Translations under genes and position numbers: made by a program
NCBI GenBank assembly: GCA_024509875.1
Contig: JAMPIV010003466.1
Coordinates: 310,001 to 374,000 of the forward strand
Direction of reading: 5' to 3'
Source: Oreohelix idahoensis
Taxonomy: Eukaryota; Mollusca; Gastropoda; Stylommatophora; Oreohelicidae
DNA: 64,000 nt
The notes under the pieces: model-generated
Told to the model about the DNA's origin: nothing
The model's database searches: none
Seen by the model: only the letters and a program-made list of their open reading frames with translations
Shown: positions 35,114 through 45,994 of the stretch, piece by piece
Numbering within the stretch: the stretch's first letter is position 1
How the letters are laid out: every line of letters starts with the position of its first letter

Positions 35114-35168
35114 ACAGATAGCTTCTGTATATTCGATATCATAAAGTTCTGGTTCATGAAGCTGTATA

Positions 35169-35246
<78 letters not shown>

Positions 35247-36254
35247 CACAGATCTGGGTGCCTAAGGTTCATACATATAACTTCTGCAACAGTGTCAGCT
35301 GCAGATCATCAATGTTCATAGACAATAATAAATGCTCCCTTCCTGATGCTAGCAGATCAGATGTGTACAATAAGTCCGTTTACTGTCTGCACGTGAATAG
35401 CATACATGGAATACAGGTCAAACCGACCCTTATAACCTTCCTAAGTCTAACCATCTGACTTGGACGTGATCTCTGATATAACGAATCCTGGAACACAGAC
35501 AATAGTCTTGTTGGTCTAGAGCGACCCATATATATATATAACTAGTTCAGGTATAAAGATACCGGTGGCGAAAATCCTAGTCAAAGTACCTCTCCATTTT
35601 GAATCACACAGGCGAGCAAGGAGCCACAAAATGACGAACTTCTAGATGATAGCATAAAGTTCAATACAAGAGGAATTACCTTTCTTCGGAAATCAACCAC
35701 GAACATATGCCTCCAGGCAGGCTTGAATAATACTGGGAAATAGTCTAGTTAGCTAACTAACTCACAAAGACAATGTATTTCCCTCAGAAAATCACAAGAC
35801 GCACATTGCGTCCGCTCGCTGCTCAGACCATTTCTAAACTCCCGAGCTGGGCGGAACACACCAAACGAACTACCCGTTTTGACATGCGCAGAACTCCAAT
35901 ATCTGAGTCGCCGCTCACATAAGACGATTCTAAGAACATTCGAGATAAAAGTCTTACACAGTCGCGCCTTTTATGGTCATGAACAGAAGCGTTAAGACAG
36001 GTTTCAGACATCTACAACAGTTGACTGATACTACCAAATAAGGAGATATGGTCACGCTTCGTTCAAGAAATTATAGACCGAACGTGTCTCTATACAAGAG
36101 AAGGCAAACTCATAAAAAAATTGTAGTCTCGATATCTCGGGTTATGTCCCTTTGACTGTAAAAAACATAATACACCTTTCAGTCAAAAAATGATCATACA
36201 TACGAAAAATGATCATACAAAGACTTTGGAAAAAGTAATTATTTGTGCGTAACA
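35114..36254 (-). repeat. Gypsy-2 3' LTR
   Basis: On the minus strand it starts TGTTACGCACAAATAATTAC (36254 downward). It contains a long TA tract at 35173-35245. Similarity to the other LTR drops abruptly to roughly 70% by eye on the low-coordinate side of 35114, so the true end may lie further left. Confidence 0.88.
35173..35245. repeat. (TA)n expansion inside the Gypsy-2 3' LTR
   Basis: About 73 bases of TA. The partner LTR has only about 22 bases at the equivalent place (43638-43659), so it is a recent length change. Confidence 0.9.
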
Positions 36255-36270
36255 TTACCGCACCCTCCCG
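36255..36270 (-). other. Gypsy-2 polypurine tract
   Basis: On the minus strand CGGGAGGGTGCGGTAA ends exactly at the start of the 3' LTR. Confidence 0.7.
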
Positions 36271-37016
36271 GGAAAAAAAATGAAACATTTTTTTTTTAAA
36301 TCCTGGAGCCGGAAAAATCTAGGCTCCTAACGCACGTATGATGCGCGGATATATACCTAACAAACTAGCTCAACGCATGGAGCGAAACTGAGATCATATC
36401 TCAGGTCCTTAGAGAAAAAATTTATCTAAGTATTCGCGTATATATTCCAGGAAGGTGCCACCAACACACGCCACAATGATGGCAACATCATAATAAAAGT
36501 CAAATTACTCTCATACCAATATATGAAATTAAATATATTATTATGATATCATACAATGTGTTGTGCAAATAGCGGTGTAATATACTAATATACCGCACTA
36601 TATTATTACATTATATAATGCATCAGTAATTAATAAGTAATACAATGTTATTCTTCGTTGACATAAAACAATCAATAGAAGAAGATGTGGACATCATCCG
36701 CTCCCAATCTAGGACAGGACTTGATATCCTCAAAGTTCCACAATGGACATAATCTCGCAGACTTCAATGATGTGCTGCGAAAATATCAATAACACAAATC
36801 TTAAAGACAACTGGTAAATCTCTTAATACAATTATGCAAATATATTATTTAAATGTGGCCGAGTGATCTTTTGGCCCGTATATCACTAACTAAGCCTTCT
36901 TAGATAATTACATGGTACAATGTTATAAATTCCCCCCAAAAAAGTGAGAAAAAATCTACTAACATGTCATTATAATATTGGACTGTATATCAGGAAATAT
37001 ATATATGACAGAAGAA
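36271..37016 (-). other. Gypsy-2 3' noncoding region
   Basis: AT-rich sequence between the polyprotein stop and the polypurine tract. No env-like frame is present. Confidence 0.6.
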
Positions 37017-40000
37017 TCATGTGGAATCGTGTGGGCATCTGGACAGAATGTCTGCCATCACATTATCCGAACCACGGATAGCTCGAACCGAGAAATGAAA
37101 TGGTTGAAGAGCTATGGCATAACGAGTGGACCTCGAGCTCTTCAAGTTTTTGCTCTGAATAGCAGTAAGCGCTTTCTGGTCGGTTTCCACAATGAAATGT
37201 GCGCCTAGAAGAAATCTTTGTAACTTCAGAATAGACCATACCATAGCCAATAACTCACGGTCTAAAACCGAGTAATTCTTTTCTGCAGCATTTAATTTCC
37301 TAGAGATATACATCACCGGATGCAGAGTATCAGAATACTCCTGCATTAGTGCTGCCCCAATCCCAGTTGACGAGGCGTCACTTCGAAGAACAAAAGTCTT
37401 CTCAATAGTAGGTAACCTAAGAATAGGTGGAGATGAAAATAGGGCTTTAACCTGGTCCAATGAGGATTGACATTCTTTAGACCAGCGGATCAGATTAGGC
37501 GACCCTTTCTTCAATAAAGTAGAAAGCGGTGCCATAATGGAGGACAGATTCGGAATGAATCGTCCGTAGAATTGGATCAAACCTAATAGACTCCTTACTT
37601 GTTTCTTCGTCTTAGGGACCGAAATGTTAAGTATTTTTGAAACATTGTGGTCCTCTGTCTTTAAAAGACCATGACCAACACGATGACCTAGGAAAGAAAT
37701 CTCGCTAAATCCTATAAAGGCTTTAGAGGGTTTTGCAGTCAAGTTATACTCGCGAAGAGTAGACAGTAATTCGTATAAACCCAAATAGTGATCTTCCCAG
37801 GAATCACTGAATAGACAGATATCATCTAGGTATGCTATGACATCTGTACGATATGCGAGAATTCGCCGCATCATGCGTACGAATGTAGCAGGGGCGTTCA
37901 TAAGACCAAAAGGCATGAAATTCCATTGGAATAAACCCCTAGGTGTAGAAAAAGCTGTAAAAGGTTTGGCACGTTCAGTTAGCGGGACTTGCCAATAACC
38001 TTTAGACAAATCTAGTTTGGTAAAGAATCTAGAATTAGAAAGTTTATTGAGTAGCTCTTCTAATGAAGGCATAGGTTCAGCATCGAACTTCGTAACTTGG
38101 TTCAATTTGCGATAATCTACGCAAATGCGAATGTTATTATCCTTCTTTCGAACAATAACCATAGACGAAGAGTATGCTGAAGTGGATGGTTCAATGATTT
38201 CCAAACGTATCATTTCATCCAATTCTTTTTCGACTTGAGACTGGAAATGGATAGGTATTGGATAAGGTCTGACTCTGATAGGATTATGATCAGTTAGCAC
38301 AATGTCATGTTCAATGACATGTGTGTGTCCCGGGATGTCTGTAAGAACATCCTGAAATGTTTGCAACATCGAAGAAACTTGTCGATGTTCCTCAGCGGAA
38401 AGATTTGGAGAAACGGTCACGTTTTTCCAAGATTCCGTAGAATAAAGTGGGACCATAGAAAGAGGAAGATTGACATCAGAAAAAGTAGTTTCCTCATCCT
38501 GTATAACTGACAGAGATGAGTACTGACCATGAGGTGCTTGAGAATTGTCCGTTGCCTGGAAAATAGGCTGCAAATAGTCAGGTCTTTCATAAAATTCCGT
38601 GAGCATATTTATGTGGAAAGTTTTATGCTTTCCATCAATATCGACAACATAGTCGACATCAGAAATTTTGGAGACTATTGCATATGGACCTTTCCATGCA
38701 ATTAGAAGTCTGTTCTCCCTTGAAGGAAGTAGAACGAGAGCTTTGTCACCTGGACAAAGTTGTCGTAGACATCTATTCTTATTTGCAAACTGCCTTGCCT
38801 TTTCTTTAGCAAATTCGGAAGACGAAGTTGCTAGTTTGCATGCCTCGATGATCTTTTGCCTAAGAGCAATGACGTACTCATAAGAAGATTGAGTCTCATC
38901 GCTAATATTATCGGCAGTGATTAGATCGTGAAGTAAAGACATAGGGCCGCGCGGTTGCGCGCCAAAGACAAGTTCAAAAGGGGAAAACCCCGTATGTTCA
39001 TTGGGGACCTCTCTATACGCAAAGAGAGCCGCGGGTAAGACCCTGTCCCAATCCTGAGGATGATCCTCAGTTATTTTACCAAGTAAAGTTTTCAGAGTCC
39101 TATTTAAACGTTCGACCAACCCATTAGACATTGGGTGATAGATACTGCTGAGAGACCTTTTAATGTGTAGCATAGACATTACCTGTGACATAGTGTCTGA
39201 TATAAGTTGAGTGCCATGGTCTGACAATATTTCTCCGGGAAAACCCAAGCGAGAAAATATCAGCCAAAGAGCGTCTGCGATATCAGCAGTTGAGATGCTC
39301 TTGAGAGGTATTGCCTCTGGCCAACGTGTGCACATATCGACACATGTAAGAATAAATTGATGTCCTCTAGCCGACTTAATTCTAAAAGGACCGATAATAT
39401 CTATTGCCATTTTTTGAAAAGGGCGAATAGGAATGTCAGCAGCCTGGATAGGCGCAGCATGTCGTGGTCCTTTAGATTTGACCTCCTGACATACTTTGCA
39501 AGAGCGACAGTACATTCGTATGTCCTTGCTCACAAATGGCCAAAAGAAAGCCGCAAGAACCCTCGACTTTGTACGGGAAAAACCCATATGTCCAGCACAT
39601 TGCGAGTCATGAGCATGTTGCAATATTTGCAATCTCATGCTCTTAGGCACAAGAATTTGTGAATGAGTGGACGTAGTCGAGTCTTGTACCATACGTACAA
39701 GTACGCCGTTCTTCATAGAAATCCAAGATTTTCTATTAGTATTCTGATTAGGATCACCTTTTTTTGCTAGAATGAAGAATTTTTGTAAAGAAGGATCTTC
39801 TTCTTGCAATTTGATAAATGAGTCACGTGTAATAGTCAAGTGACTATCTTGGTCATTTACTTCATCATTATTAGTTAATGAAGTTTGAGGTGGATCCAGA
39901 GCATGTGCTCTTGTGACCACCGCATTGGTAGCTTCAACGTTTTGCTCTTCCCAAACAGCAATCTGCTGTGGGGTACATTCCCTAACTCCGTGAATACGAC

Positions 40001-41936
40001 CAATAATAAGGTCCGCAATAGGGTTTGGAAGTAGACACGCGTGGACCTCTCCCGTGAAGAAAGGAGTAGCAATATGTATTATGGCAGTAGGATACTTTTC
40101 CAACGTGCCACCAAATGTGACACATTTGATGACCTTTCCTGTAGCACAGGATGGATCTACAAGAGATTGCCTAACGCCGACAGTAGTACATCCAGAATCA
40201 AACAACACTGAGACTGGATTACTATTTACAAGCCCCTTATGTAATATAAGAGAACCTCTCCCATCATGAGCAACATTAGCAGGAAGAGCGGGCAAAGGAT
40301 GACCACAGCTTAGAGTACTAACGGTCTTCGGATCAAATAAAGTACTGCATTGGATACATTTATTTGCTCTACCAAAATCAAAAGATGAGCATCCGATAGC
40401 ATTATGGTCTTTATCATTATTAACCTGTTTATCTGCTCCCTGAGATTCTTGTTGAACAGAGTTTTTCTGTTGATATCTTTTTCTCTTATGTTGCGATCTA
40501 CCGCGACCATTATTGCCTCTGCAATTATCATTAAAGTCCCTACTGTAATTTTTATCCTGGTTTGAGTTCCAGTTTCCATAACTGTCATTACCATCTCTAT
40601 GCTGTTGAGAACCTCTATTATCTTGGTATTGAGGTCTCTGCAAAAAATATTTCCCTCTATACCGATTACCTTTGTGAAAATTTCTAAAGTTAACCGGAGT
40701 AGAATACCGTGTAGTATTAGGTTGTCTCCAGTTCTGGGAAGAAGAATCACCCTGGAATTGATTACTATGGTTCTGGGCATAATTACGGTTACTCTTTTTA
40801 TTGAAATTTTGCTGGCTACCCTGAAATTTACGCATAAAATTTGGGCCATAAGGTGCTGCCGAAGCAACTGGCAGACCTTCTTTTACTTTAGAGTTGCTAA
40901 TGGTTATGTGAGGATGCGCAGTAACATACTGGCTACAGTATTCTTCCATTTCTTTTATGTTTTTAGGCTTACGCTCATGAAGAAAAGAAAGAAAAGCTTC
41001 ATTAACAGAAGACATAACCTTGTCTCTAAGTAGTAAATCCATAAGGGCTTCAAATGTACTTTCTGTCTTAGACAACTCAACCCATCGTAAAAAAGTAAGA
41101 CGTATGCTTGAGATGAATTCAGAGAATTCAACTCCAGTTTCTGGTAACATGTTTTTAAATTTAAGACGATATCCGTCCTCGTTAAGTTGGTACTTCTTTA
41201 ACAATGCCGCCCTGACAACCTCATAGTTGTTTTTGTCAGGCACATCTACCATACTCAACAAAGTCAAAGCATCACCTCTAAGTATCTTGGACAGATGATA
41301 AACATATAATGTTTTATCTATATTATGCACCTTACATGCACTTTCAAATCTATCTAGATAAAATGTTATATCATCAATTGAGGGATTAAATGCTGGTAGA
41401 TTAAGCTTGAAATCCTTAGCATTAGTCTTATCTGACACCTTATTTGCATCATTAGCATTACCAGTGTTCAATAACTTTAACTTCTCTAACTCTAAAGCTA
41501 AGAGTTTTTCTTCATGCTCCATTTTTGCTTTTCTCTCATCAGCTTCTCTTTGTAACCTTCTTTCTTCAGCCTCAGCCTGTAACTTTCTTTCTTCAGCCTG
41601 AGCCTGTAACTTTTTTTCTTCAGCCTGAGCCTGTAACTTTTTTTCTTCAACCTCTATTTCAAGTCTCTTATTTTCAGCTTCTTTTTCAAGCCTCTTCTCC
41701 TGAGATTCTGCTTCTCTTTTTTGTTTTTCCATTTCCATTTGTAATCTTTTTTCATCTACCTGCATCTGCAGTTTTAAATTTTCAGCATCTATTCTCTTTT
41801 GTTCAGTTTGTTCTTTCATTTTCTTTTCCTCCGACTTCAATGCCTTGGCATATTGAACAGTCGCAAATTCTTCTAATTTATCACCTGTCTTCCCAAGGGT
41901 TTTACCCTGCTCAATAAAGTACTCAAATGTAGACAT
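37017..41936 (-). CDS. Gypsy-2 Gag-Pol polyprotein, integrase before RT
   Basis: 1639 residues, intact. Residues 1-150 are a coiled coil with repeated KKLQAQAEE units. A capsid domain follows (LPAFNPSIDDITFYLDRFE, about 180-340), then an Asn/Arg-rich nucleocapsid with a Cys/His cluster (CIQCSTLF...LSCGH). The protease has DSG in VLFDSGCTTVG (about 580), an unusual but known variant of DTG. The integrase zinc region HAHDSQCAGH...CRSCKVC (about 775-817) and core (MAIDIIGPF, LSDHGTQLIS, GLVERLNRTLK) come next, followed by a GPY block (about 1082). RT has CVDYRKLNQVT and YLDDICLF (about 1369). RNase H (LRSDASSTG, DRELLAMVW, ETDQKAL) ends the protein. The ATG at 41936 fits related Gags. Confidence 0.93.
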   Translation of the reverse strand: MSTFEYFIEQGKTLGKTGDKLEEFATVQYAKALKSEEKKMKEQTEQKRIDAENLKLQMQVDEKRLQMEMEKQKREAESQEKRLEKEAENKRLEIEVEEKKLQAQAEEKKLQAQAEERKLQAEAEERRLQREADERKAKMEHEEKLLALELEKLKLLNTGNANDANKVSDKTNAKDFKLNLPAFNPSIDDITFYLDRFESACKVHNIDKTLYVYHLSKILRGDALTLLSMVDVPDKNNYEVVRAALLKKYQLNEDGYRLKFKNMLPETGVEFSEFISSIRLTFLRWVELSKTESTFEALMDLLLRDKVMSSVNEAFLSFLHERKPKNIKEMEEYCSQYVTAHPHITISNSKVKEGLPVASAAPYGPNFMRKFQGSQQNFNKKSNRNYAQNHSNQFQGDSSSQNWRQPNTTRYSTPVNFRNFHKGNRYRGKYFLQRPQYQDNRGSQQHRDGNDSYGNWNSNQDKNYSRDFNDNCRGNNGRGRSQHKRKRYQQKNSVQQESQGADKQVNNDKDHNAIGCSSFDFGRANKCIQCSTLFDPKTVSTLSCGHPLPALPANVAHDGRGSLILHKGLVNSNPVSVLFDSGCTTVGVRQSLVDPSCATGKVIKCVTFGGTLEKYPTAIIHIATPFFTGEVHACLLPNPIADLIIGRIHGVRECTPQQIAVWEEQNVEATNAVVTRAHALDPPQTSLTNNDEVNDQDSHLTITRDSFIKLQEEDPSLQKFFILAKKGDPNQNTNRKSWISMKNGVLVRMVQDSTTSTHSQILVPKSMRLQILQHAHDSQCAGHMGFSRTKSRVLAAFFWPFVSKDIRMYCRSCKVCQEVKSKGPRHAAPIQAADIPIRPFQKMAIDIIGPFRIKSARGHQFILTCVDMCTRWPEAIPLKSISTADIADALWLIFSRLGFPGEILSDHGTQLISDTMSQVMSMLHIKRSLSSIYHPMSNGLVERLNRTLKTLLGKITEDHPQDWDRVLPAALFAYREVPNEHTGFSPFELVFGAQPRGPMSLLHDLITADNISDETQSSYEYVIALRQKIIEACKLATSSSEFAKEKARQFANKNRCLRQLCPGDKALVLLPSRENRLLIAWKGPYAIVSKISDVDYVVDIDGKHKTFHINMLTEFYERPDYLQPIFQATDNSQAPHGQYSSLSVIQDEETTFSDVNLPLSMVPLYSTESWKNVTVSPNLSAEEHRQVSSMLQTFQDVLTDIPGHTHVIEHDIVLTDHNPIRVRPYPIPIHFQSQVEKELDEMIRLEIIEPSTSAYSSSMVIVRKKDNNIRICVDYRKLNQVTKFDAEPMPSLEELLNKLSNSRFFTKLDLSKGYWQVPLTERAKPFTAFSTPRGLFQWNFMPFGLMNAPATFVRMMRRILAYRTDVIAYLDDICLFSDSWEDHYLGLYELLSTLREYNLTAKPSKAFIGFSEISFLGHRVGHGLLKTEDHNVSKILNISVPKTKKQVRSLLGLIQFYGRFIPNLSSIMAPLSTLLKKGSPNLIRWSKECQSSLDQVKALFSSPPILRLPTIEKTFVLRSDASSTGIGAALMQEYSDTLHPVMYISRKLNAAEKNYSVLDRELLAMVWSILKLQRFLLGAHFIVETDQKALTAIQSKNLKSSRSTRYAIALQPFHFSVRAIRGSDNVMADILSRCPHDST

Positions 41937-43578
41937 GATGTCTAAAATGTGAGTACAGAACCTGAAATAATTAATTATCTTATTTCAATCTTAATAGCAA
42001 CAAGACTTAATAAAGTGCTTGTATAATCACTATGTTTACTCCAATCTCTGTGGGAAACAAGATTTGACACCAACTTGTATTATCAAATGTATAATAATAT
42101 CACAAGTCACCTCTTTATCATCAGTGCACTACACAAATCAGTGCATAACCATCAGTTATTTATCATAACTGCACTACAATAGTGCATAAGCAAAAAACCA
42201 CCAGTTAGTTATGATAAGTGCACTATAGACCAATAGTGCATGAGCATATATGTAACAATAGTGAAAGCTAACTATGCAAGAACTATGTAAACAATAACAA
42301 GACAATGTAAACAATAACAAAGGTCACCAACAATGTAAACAATAACAAAGATCAAAGTCAATGTAAACAACAACAAAGATCAAAGTCAATGTAAACAATA
42401 ACAAAGATCAGAGTCAATGTAAACAACAACAAAGATCAAAGTCAATGTAAACAATAACAAAGATCAAAGCAATACGAAAACATTCGCATAAGTCAAATAA
42501 ATAAACAGCGAAAACTAAAAAGAAATATGCGAAGATATGACAAACAAATGACGCTACAGTGTATAGACAGCAATTTTGTAAAGAACTGAATAATAGAAAA
42601 GAGGAGACCTACAAATACAAACAAATGAAATCGAAACTAAAAAACAGAAAGAGAGAGAGAAAAAAATATACAAAAAACGAAAATAAAGCACAACTCGTCA
42701 CAACTAAACAGATATAGCAACGATTGTCGCTAGCAAATTTCACAGTAGGAAATTCGCACAGTCCCTAACGAAAACGCTAACAGTAGAACCTCTGTGACGT
42801 GGTATCTTCTACTGAAAGACACCGCCCAACCGAAAAACCCGCTGAAATATAAACATATAAATATTCAAATACAAATAACATTTAACATGTAACATGTAAA
42901 CAGTGTGAAAAATGTGAGAGACAGAAGGCTCAGTTAGAACATAAGGGCACAGTTCACAAACAAAACAGGCCACTTAACTTCTATGAATCCACAACGTCAG
43001 CACAGTTCAGAACAGGATGTGATCAGCATTCTTAGGACAATGATCCAACGTTGATCCATATCTGCTCTCATAAACTGCCACGACGACGGAAATGAGCTTC
43101 TGACAGAAAACAGCTTCTGAACTTGACCTTCTGAATTGACTTGAGCACTTGACCTTCTCAATCCGGAACAGTTGTTACGGCACTTGTCCTTCTTCCTAAC
43201 AGATCAGGAAATCGATTTGCTCGGCACTTGTCCTTCTATCGTAGGAAAACTGCCAACTTGACGAGCAACGCCGGGTATTTTGAAACAATTTCTAACTTTC
43301 AGCAACGCCGGGTACTTTCAAAATCTTTCATCAAACATTGAGGTGATGAGTTGAAACTGTAATGTTGAAAGCTTGATGATGATGTCTGGGTTTGTTGACC
43401 CCCTTGATAGCTGGTACCAGAGTAAACCAACAATTGGCCACCAAAAATGATAATGGTGCGCCAAAATCCCAGGTACATTAGCTCCGTTATAACATCCTAC
43501 AGTTCAAGGAATGTCTGCATTCAACAATATTATTCTGATATAGTGTAGGAATCTAGATCTCAAATATTCATAGTGTAT
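41937..43578 (-). other. Gypsy-2 5' leader
   Basis: About 1.6 kb of A-rich noncoding sequence between the 5' LTR and Gag. It contains the 28-bp minisatellite at 42303-42470 and two GCAACGCCGGGTA motifs (about 43265 and 43302). Confidence 0.6.
42303..42470. repeat. 28-bp minisatellite, six units
   Basis: Six back-to-back copies of CAATGTAAACAAYAACAAAG plus RTCANAGT (starts 42303, 42331, 42359, 42387, 42415, 42443). The unit alternates AATAAC and AACAAC versions, suggesting 56-bp doublet amplification. Confidence 0.9.
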
Positions 43579-44665
43579 ACAGATAGCTTCTGTATATTCG
43601 ATATCATAAAGTTCTGGTTCATGAAGCTGTATAAATAATATATATATATATATATATAGCACAGATCTGGGTGCCTAAGGTTCATACATATAACTTCTGC
43701 AACAGTGTCAGCTGCAGATCATCAATGTTCATAGACAATAATAAATGCTCCCTTCCTGATGCTAGCAGATCAGATGTGTACAATAAGTCCGTTTACTGTC
43801 TGCACGTGAATAGCATACATGGAATACAGGTCAAACCGACCCTTATAACCTTCCTAAGTCTAACCATCTGACTTGGACGTGATCTCTGATATAACGAATC
43901 CTGGAACACAGACAATAGTCTTGTTGGTCTAGAGCGACCCATATATATATAACTAGTTCAGGTATAAAGATACCGGTGGCGAAAATCCTAGTCAAAGTAC
44001 CTCTCCATTTTGAATCACACAGGCGAGAAAGGAGCCACAAAATGACGAACTTCTAGATGATAGCATAAAGTTCAATACAAGAGGAATTACCTTTCTTCGG
44101 AAATCAACCACGAACATATGCCTCCAGGCAGGCTTGAATAATACTGGGAAATAGTCTAGTTAGCTAACTAACTCACAAAGACAATGTATTTCCCTCAGAA
44201 AATCACAAGACGCACATTGCGTCCGCTCGCTGCTCAGACCATTTCTAAACTCCCGAGCTGGGCGGAACACACCAAACGAACTACCCGTTTTGACATGCGC
44301 AGAACTCCAATATCTGAGTCGCCGCTCACATAAGGCGATTCTAAGAACATTCGAGATAAAAGTCTTACACAGTCGCGCCTTTTATGGTCATGAACAGAAG
44401 CGTTAAGACAGGTTTCAGACATCTACAACAGTTGACTGATACTACCAAATAAGGAGATATGGTCACGCTTCGTTCAAGAAATTATAGACCGAACGTGTCT
44501 CTATACAAGAGAAGGCAAACTCATAAAAAAATTGTAGTCTCGATATCTCGGGTTATGTCCCTTTGACTGTAAAAAACATAATACACCTTTCAGTCAAAAA
44601 ATGATCATACATACGAAAAATGATCATACAAAGACTTTGGAAAAAGTAATTATTTGTGCGTAACA
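43579..44665 (-). repeat. Gypsy-2 5' LTR
   Basis: Partner of 35114-36254. Single-base differences include CATAAGGCG versus CATAAGACG and GCGAGAAAGG versus GCGAGCAAGG. The end at 44665 (…GTAACA on the plus strand) is sharp. Confidence 0.9.
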
Positions 44666-44685
44666 ATAATAGATAGCCCGAAATA

Positions 44686-45105
44686 GCCCAAAGTCGTCCA
44701 AATATCGCCCGAAGTCGCCAAAAGATTACCCGATGTAGCACAAAACCGGTCAAAATATTACCAAAAGTAGCACGAAGTCGCGTAAAATATCGCCCGAAGT
44801 TCTCCAAAATCACCAACAATATCGCCAGAAATCACCAAAAATCACATGAAGTAGCCCAACATTTCATCCATAGTATCCCAAAGTAGAACAAAAAATTGCC
44901 TGAAGTAGCCCTAAATATCGCCCGAAGTTGCCCAAAGTCGCCCAAAATATCGCATGAAGTAACACAAAATATCGCTGGAAGTATCCCAGTCTCCCAAAAT
45001 ATCGTCCAAAGTAGTTCAAAATTTCGCACGAAATAGCCAAGAATCGCACGAAATAGCACACAAAACAGGCCAAAAATAGCCAAAAGTCACATAAAATATC
45101 GACTT
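44686..45105. repeat. Degenerate tandem repeat (ATCGCCCGAAGT motif)
   Basis: About 420 bases built from variants of AAAATATCGCCCGAAGTNGCC, with spacing varying around 17-26 bases. The minus-strand open frames here translate to Phe/Leu/Tyr-rich repeat peptides and are repeat artefacts. Confidence 0.8.
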
Positions 45106-45771
45106 CATTTCTGAGGGTAGCGATTTTCCACATTTTTGTTAGAAACTAGTTAAAAAGTCGATACTTCATACCAACTAACATAATAACCGGTGTATGTTAC
45201 GTCGTTCGGTCTCACTCAAAATAGTAACGCACGCAAGAGAAAAAAAGTGCGCAACGCATGATGTGCAACTTGCGCGGCGTGGATGGTGTATATAAAACAA
45301 ATACTTTGGTTTTCTTTTCTTTTCTTTTTATTCTTTCACGAAATTAGTAGCGCTGGACAAAGAAAAAGTGCATAAAAATTGGTGGTCATGAGCCATCACC
45401 CGATGTACAAATCATGAAAACTTGAAAGTTTTTGTTAAAACCACTTATAATCAGGAAACACTCTTTGAAAACAATCCACGCACTTTCACACGAAATGTAG
45501 TCATCAAAGAACTTTTAAATTGAATCTAAAAGAACATAATTCTCGCCGTGCGTACGTTGATCACACTGAGGAATACAACCGTGTTGAAAAATTGTATTGT
45601 TTCCATTATATAAACTCTCCCGAAAATAGTTACAATCAACAAAGAAAAGCGTTCAAATGTCGGTGTTCATGAAAAGTTTGATTACACTGTATAATGGAAA
45701 GAAACCAAAAAAACTCTAAGAAGGTACTTCTATCTGCTCATCCGTTAATGGAAACACACACTAAAATTAAA
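45106..45771. other. Body of a presumed non-autonomous Helitron, no gene
   Basis: No protein homology recognised. It ends in the Helitron 3' hairpin. The left end of the Helitron (TC...) was not located. Confidence 0.4.
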
Positions 45772-45801
45772 AACCCGTCAAGTATGACGGGTTATTACTA
45801 G
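45772..45801 (+). other. Helitron 3' terminus (hairpin plus CTAG)
   Basis: AACCCGTCA-AGTA-TGACGGGTT is a perfect nine-pair stem. It is followed by ATTACTAG and then T at 45802. This is the textbook Helitron 3' end: a hairpin about ten bases before CTRR, with insertion before T. The stem core is shared with 12798-12825. Confidence 0.75.
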
Positions 45802-45994
45802 TTAAATAATAATTCGGAAAAGGAATATTATTTTGAATACACAAAGGCAGGATTGTAATAAATTTCCGTACATTTACAAACCATATTTTGATAAAGCATA
45901 CAAGTCAATTGCTAGTTTATTGGCGTTATACCCTTATCCACATGCCATTTTTGGCGCGTGCTTCCATAGCTTCGTAACCATTGTATTGATGTAA

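Larger units (their letters stand above)
35114..44665 (-). mobile_element. Gypsy-2: Ty3/Gypsy element with intact polyprotein
   Basis: Minus-strand element about 9.55 kb long. LTR cores at 35114-36254 and 43579-44665 match almost perfectly apart from TA-repeat length. One uninterrupted 1639-codon Gag-Pol frame has the order Gag, protease, integrase, RT, RNase H. A polypurine tract adjoins the 3' LTR, and a leader of about 1.6 kb contains a 28-bp minisatellite. I could not place the primer-binding site or a target duplication, partly because the U5-side ends of the two LTRs differ. A partial LTR of the same family starts at 63918. Confidence 0.9.

Noticed and set aside
34587..35245. TA tracts considered as promoters or origins
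   Set aside because: Simple-sequence expansions; length differs between the two LTR copies, showing slippage.
41407..41917. Plus-strand frames rich in Phe, Leu and Gln opposite Gypsy-2 Gag
   Set aside because: Antisense shadow of the repetitive Gag coiled coil.
42303..42470. Regular repeat with 28-bp period considered as a CRISPR-like array
   Set aside because: No unique spacers between units and a eukaryotic retroelement context; it is a minisatellite.
44553..45133. Minus-strand frames rich in Phe, Leu and Tyr that look membrane-like
   Set aside because: They follow the degenerate tandem repeat at 44686-45105 and have no independent support.
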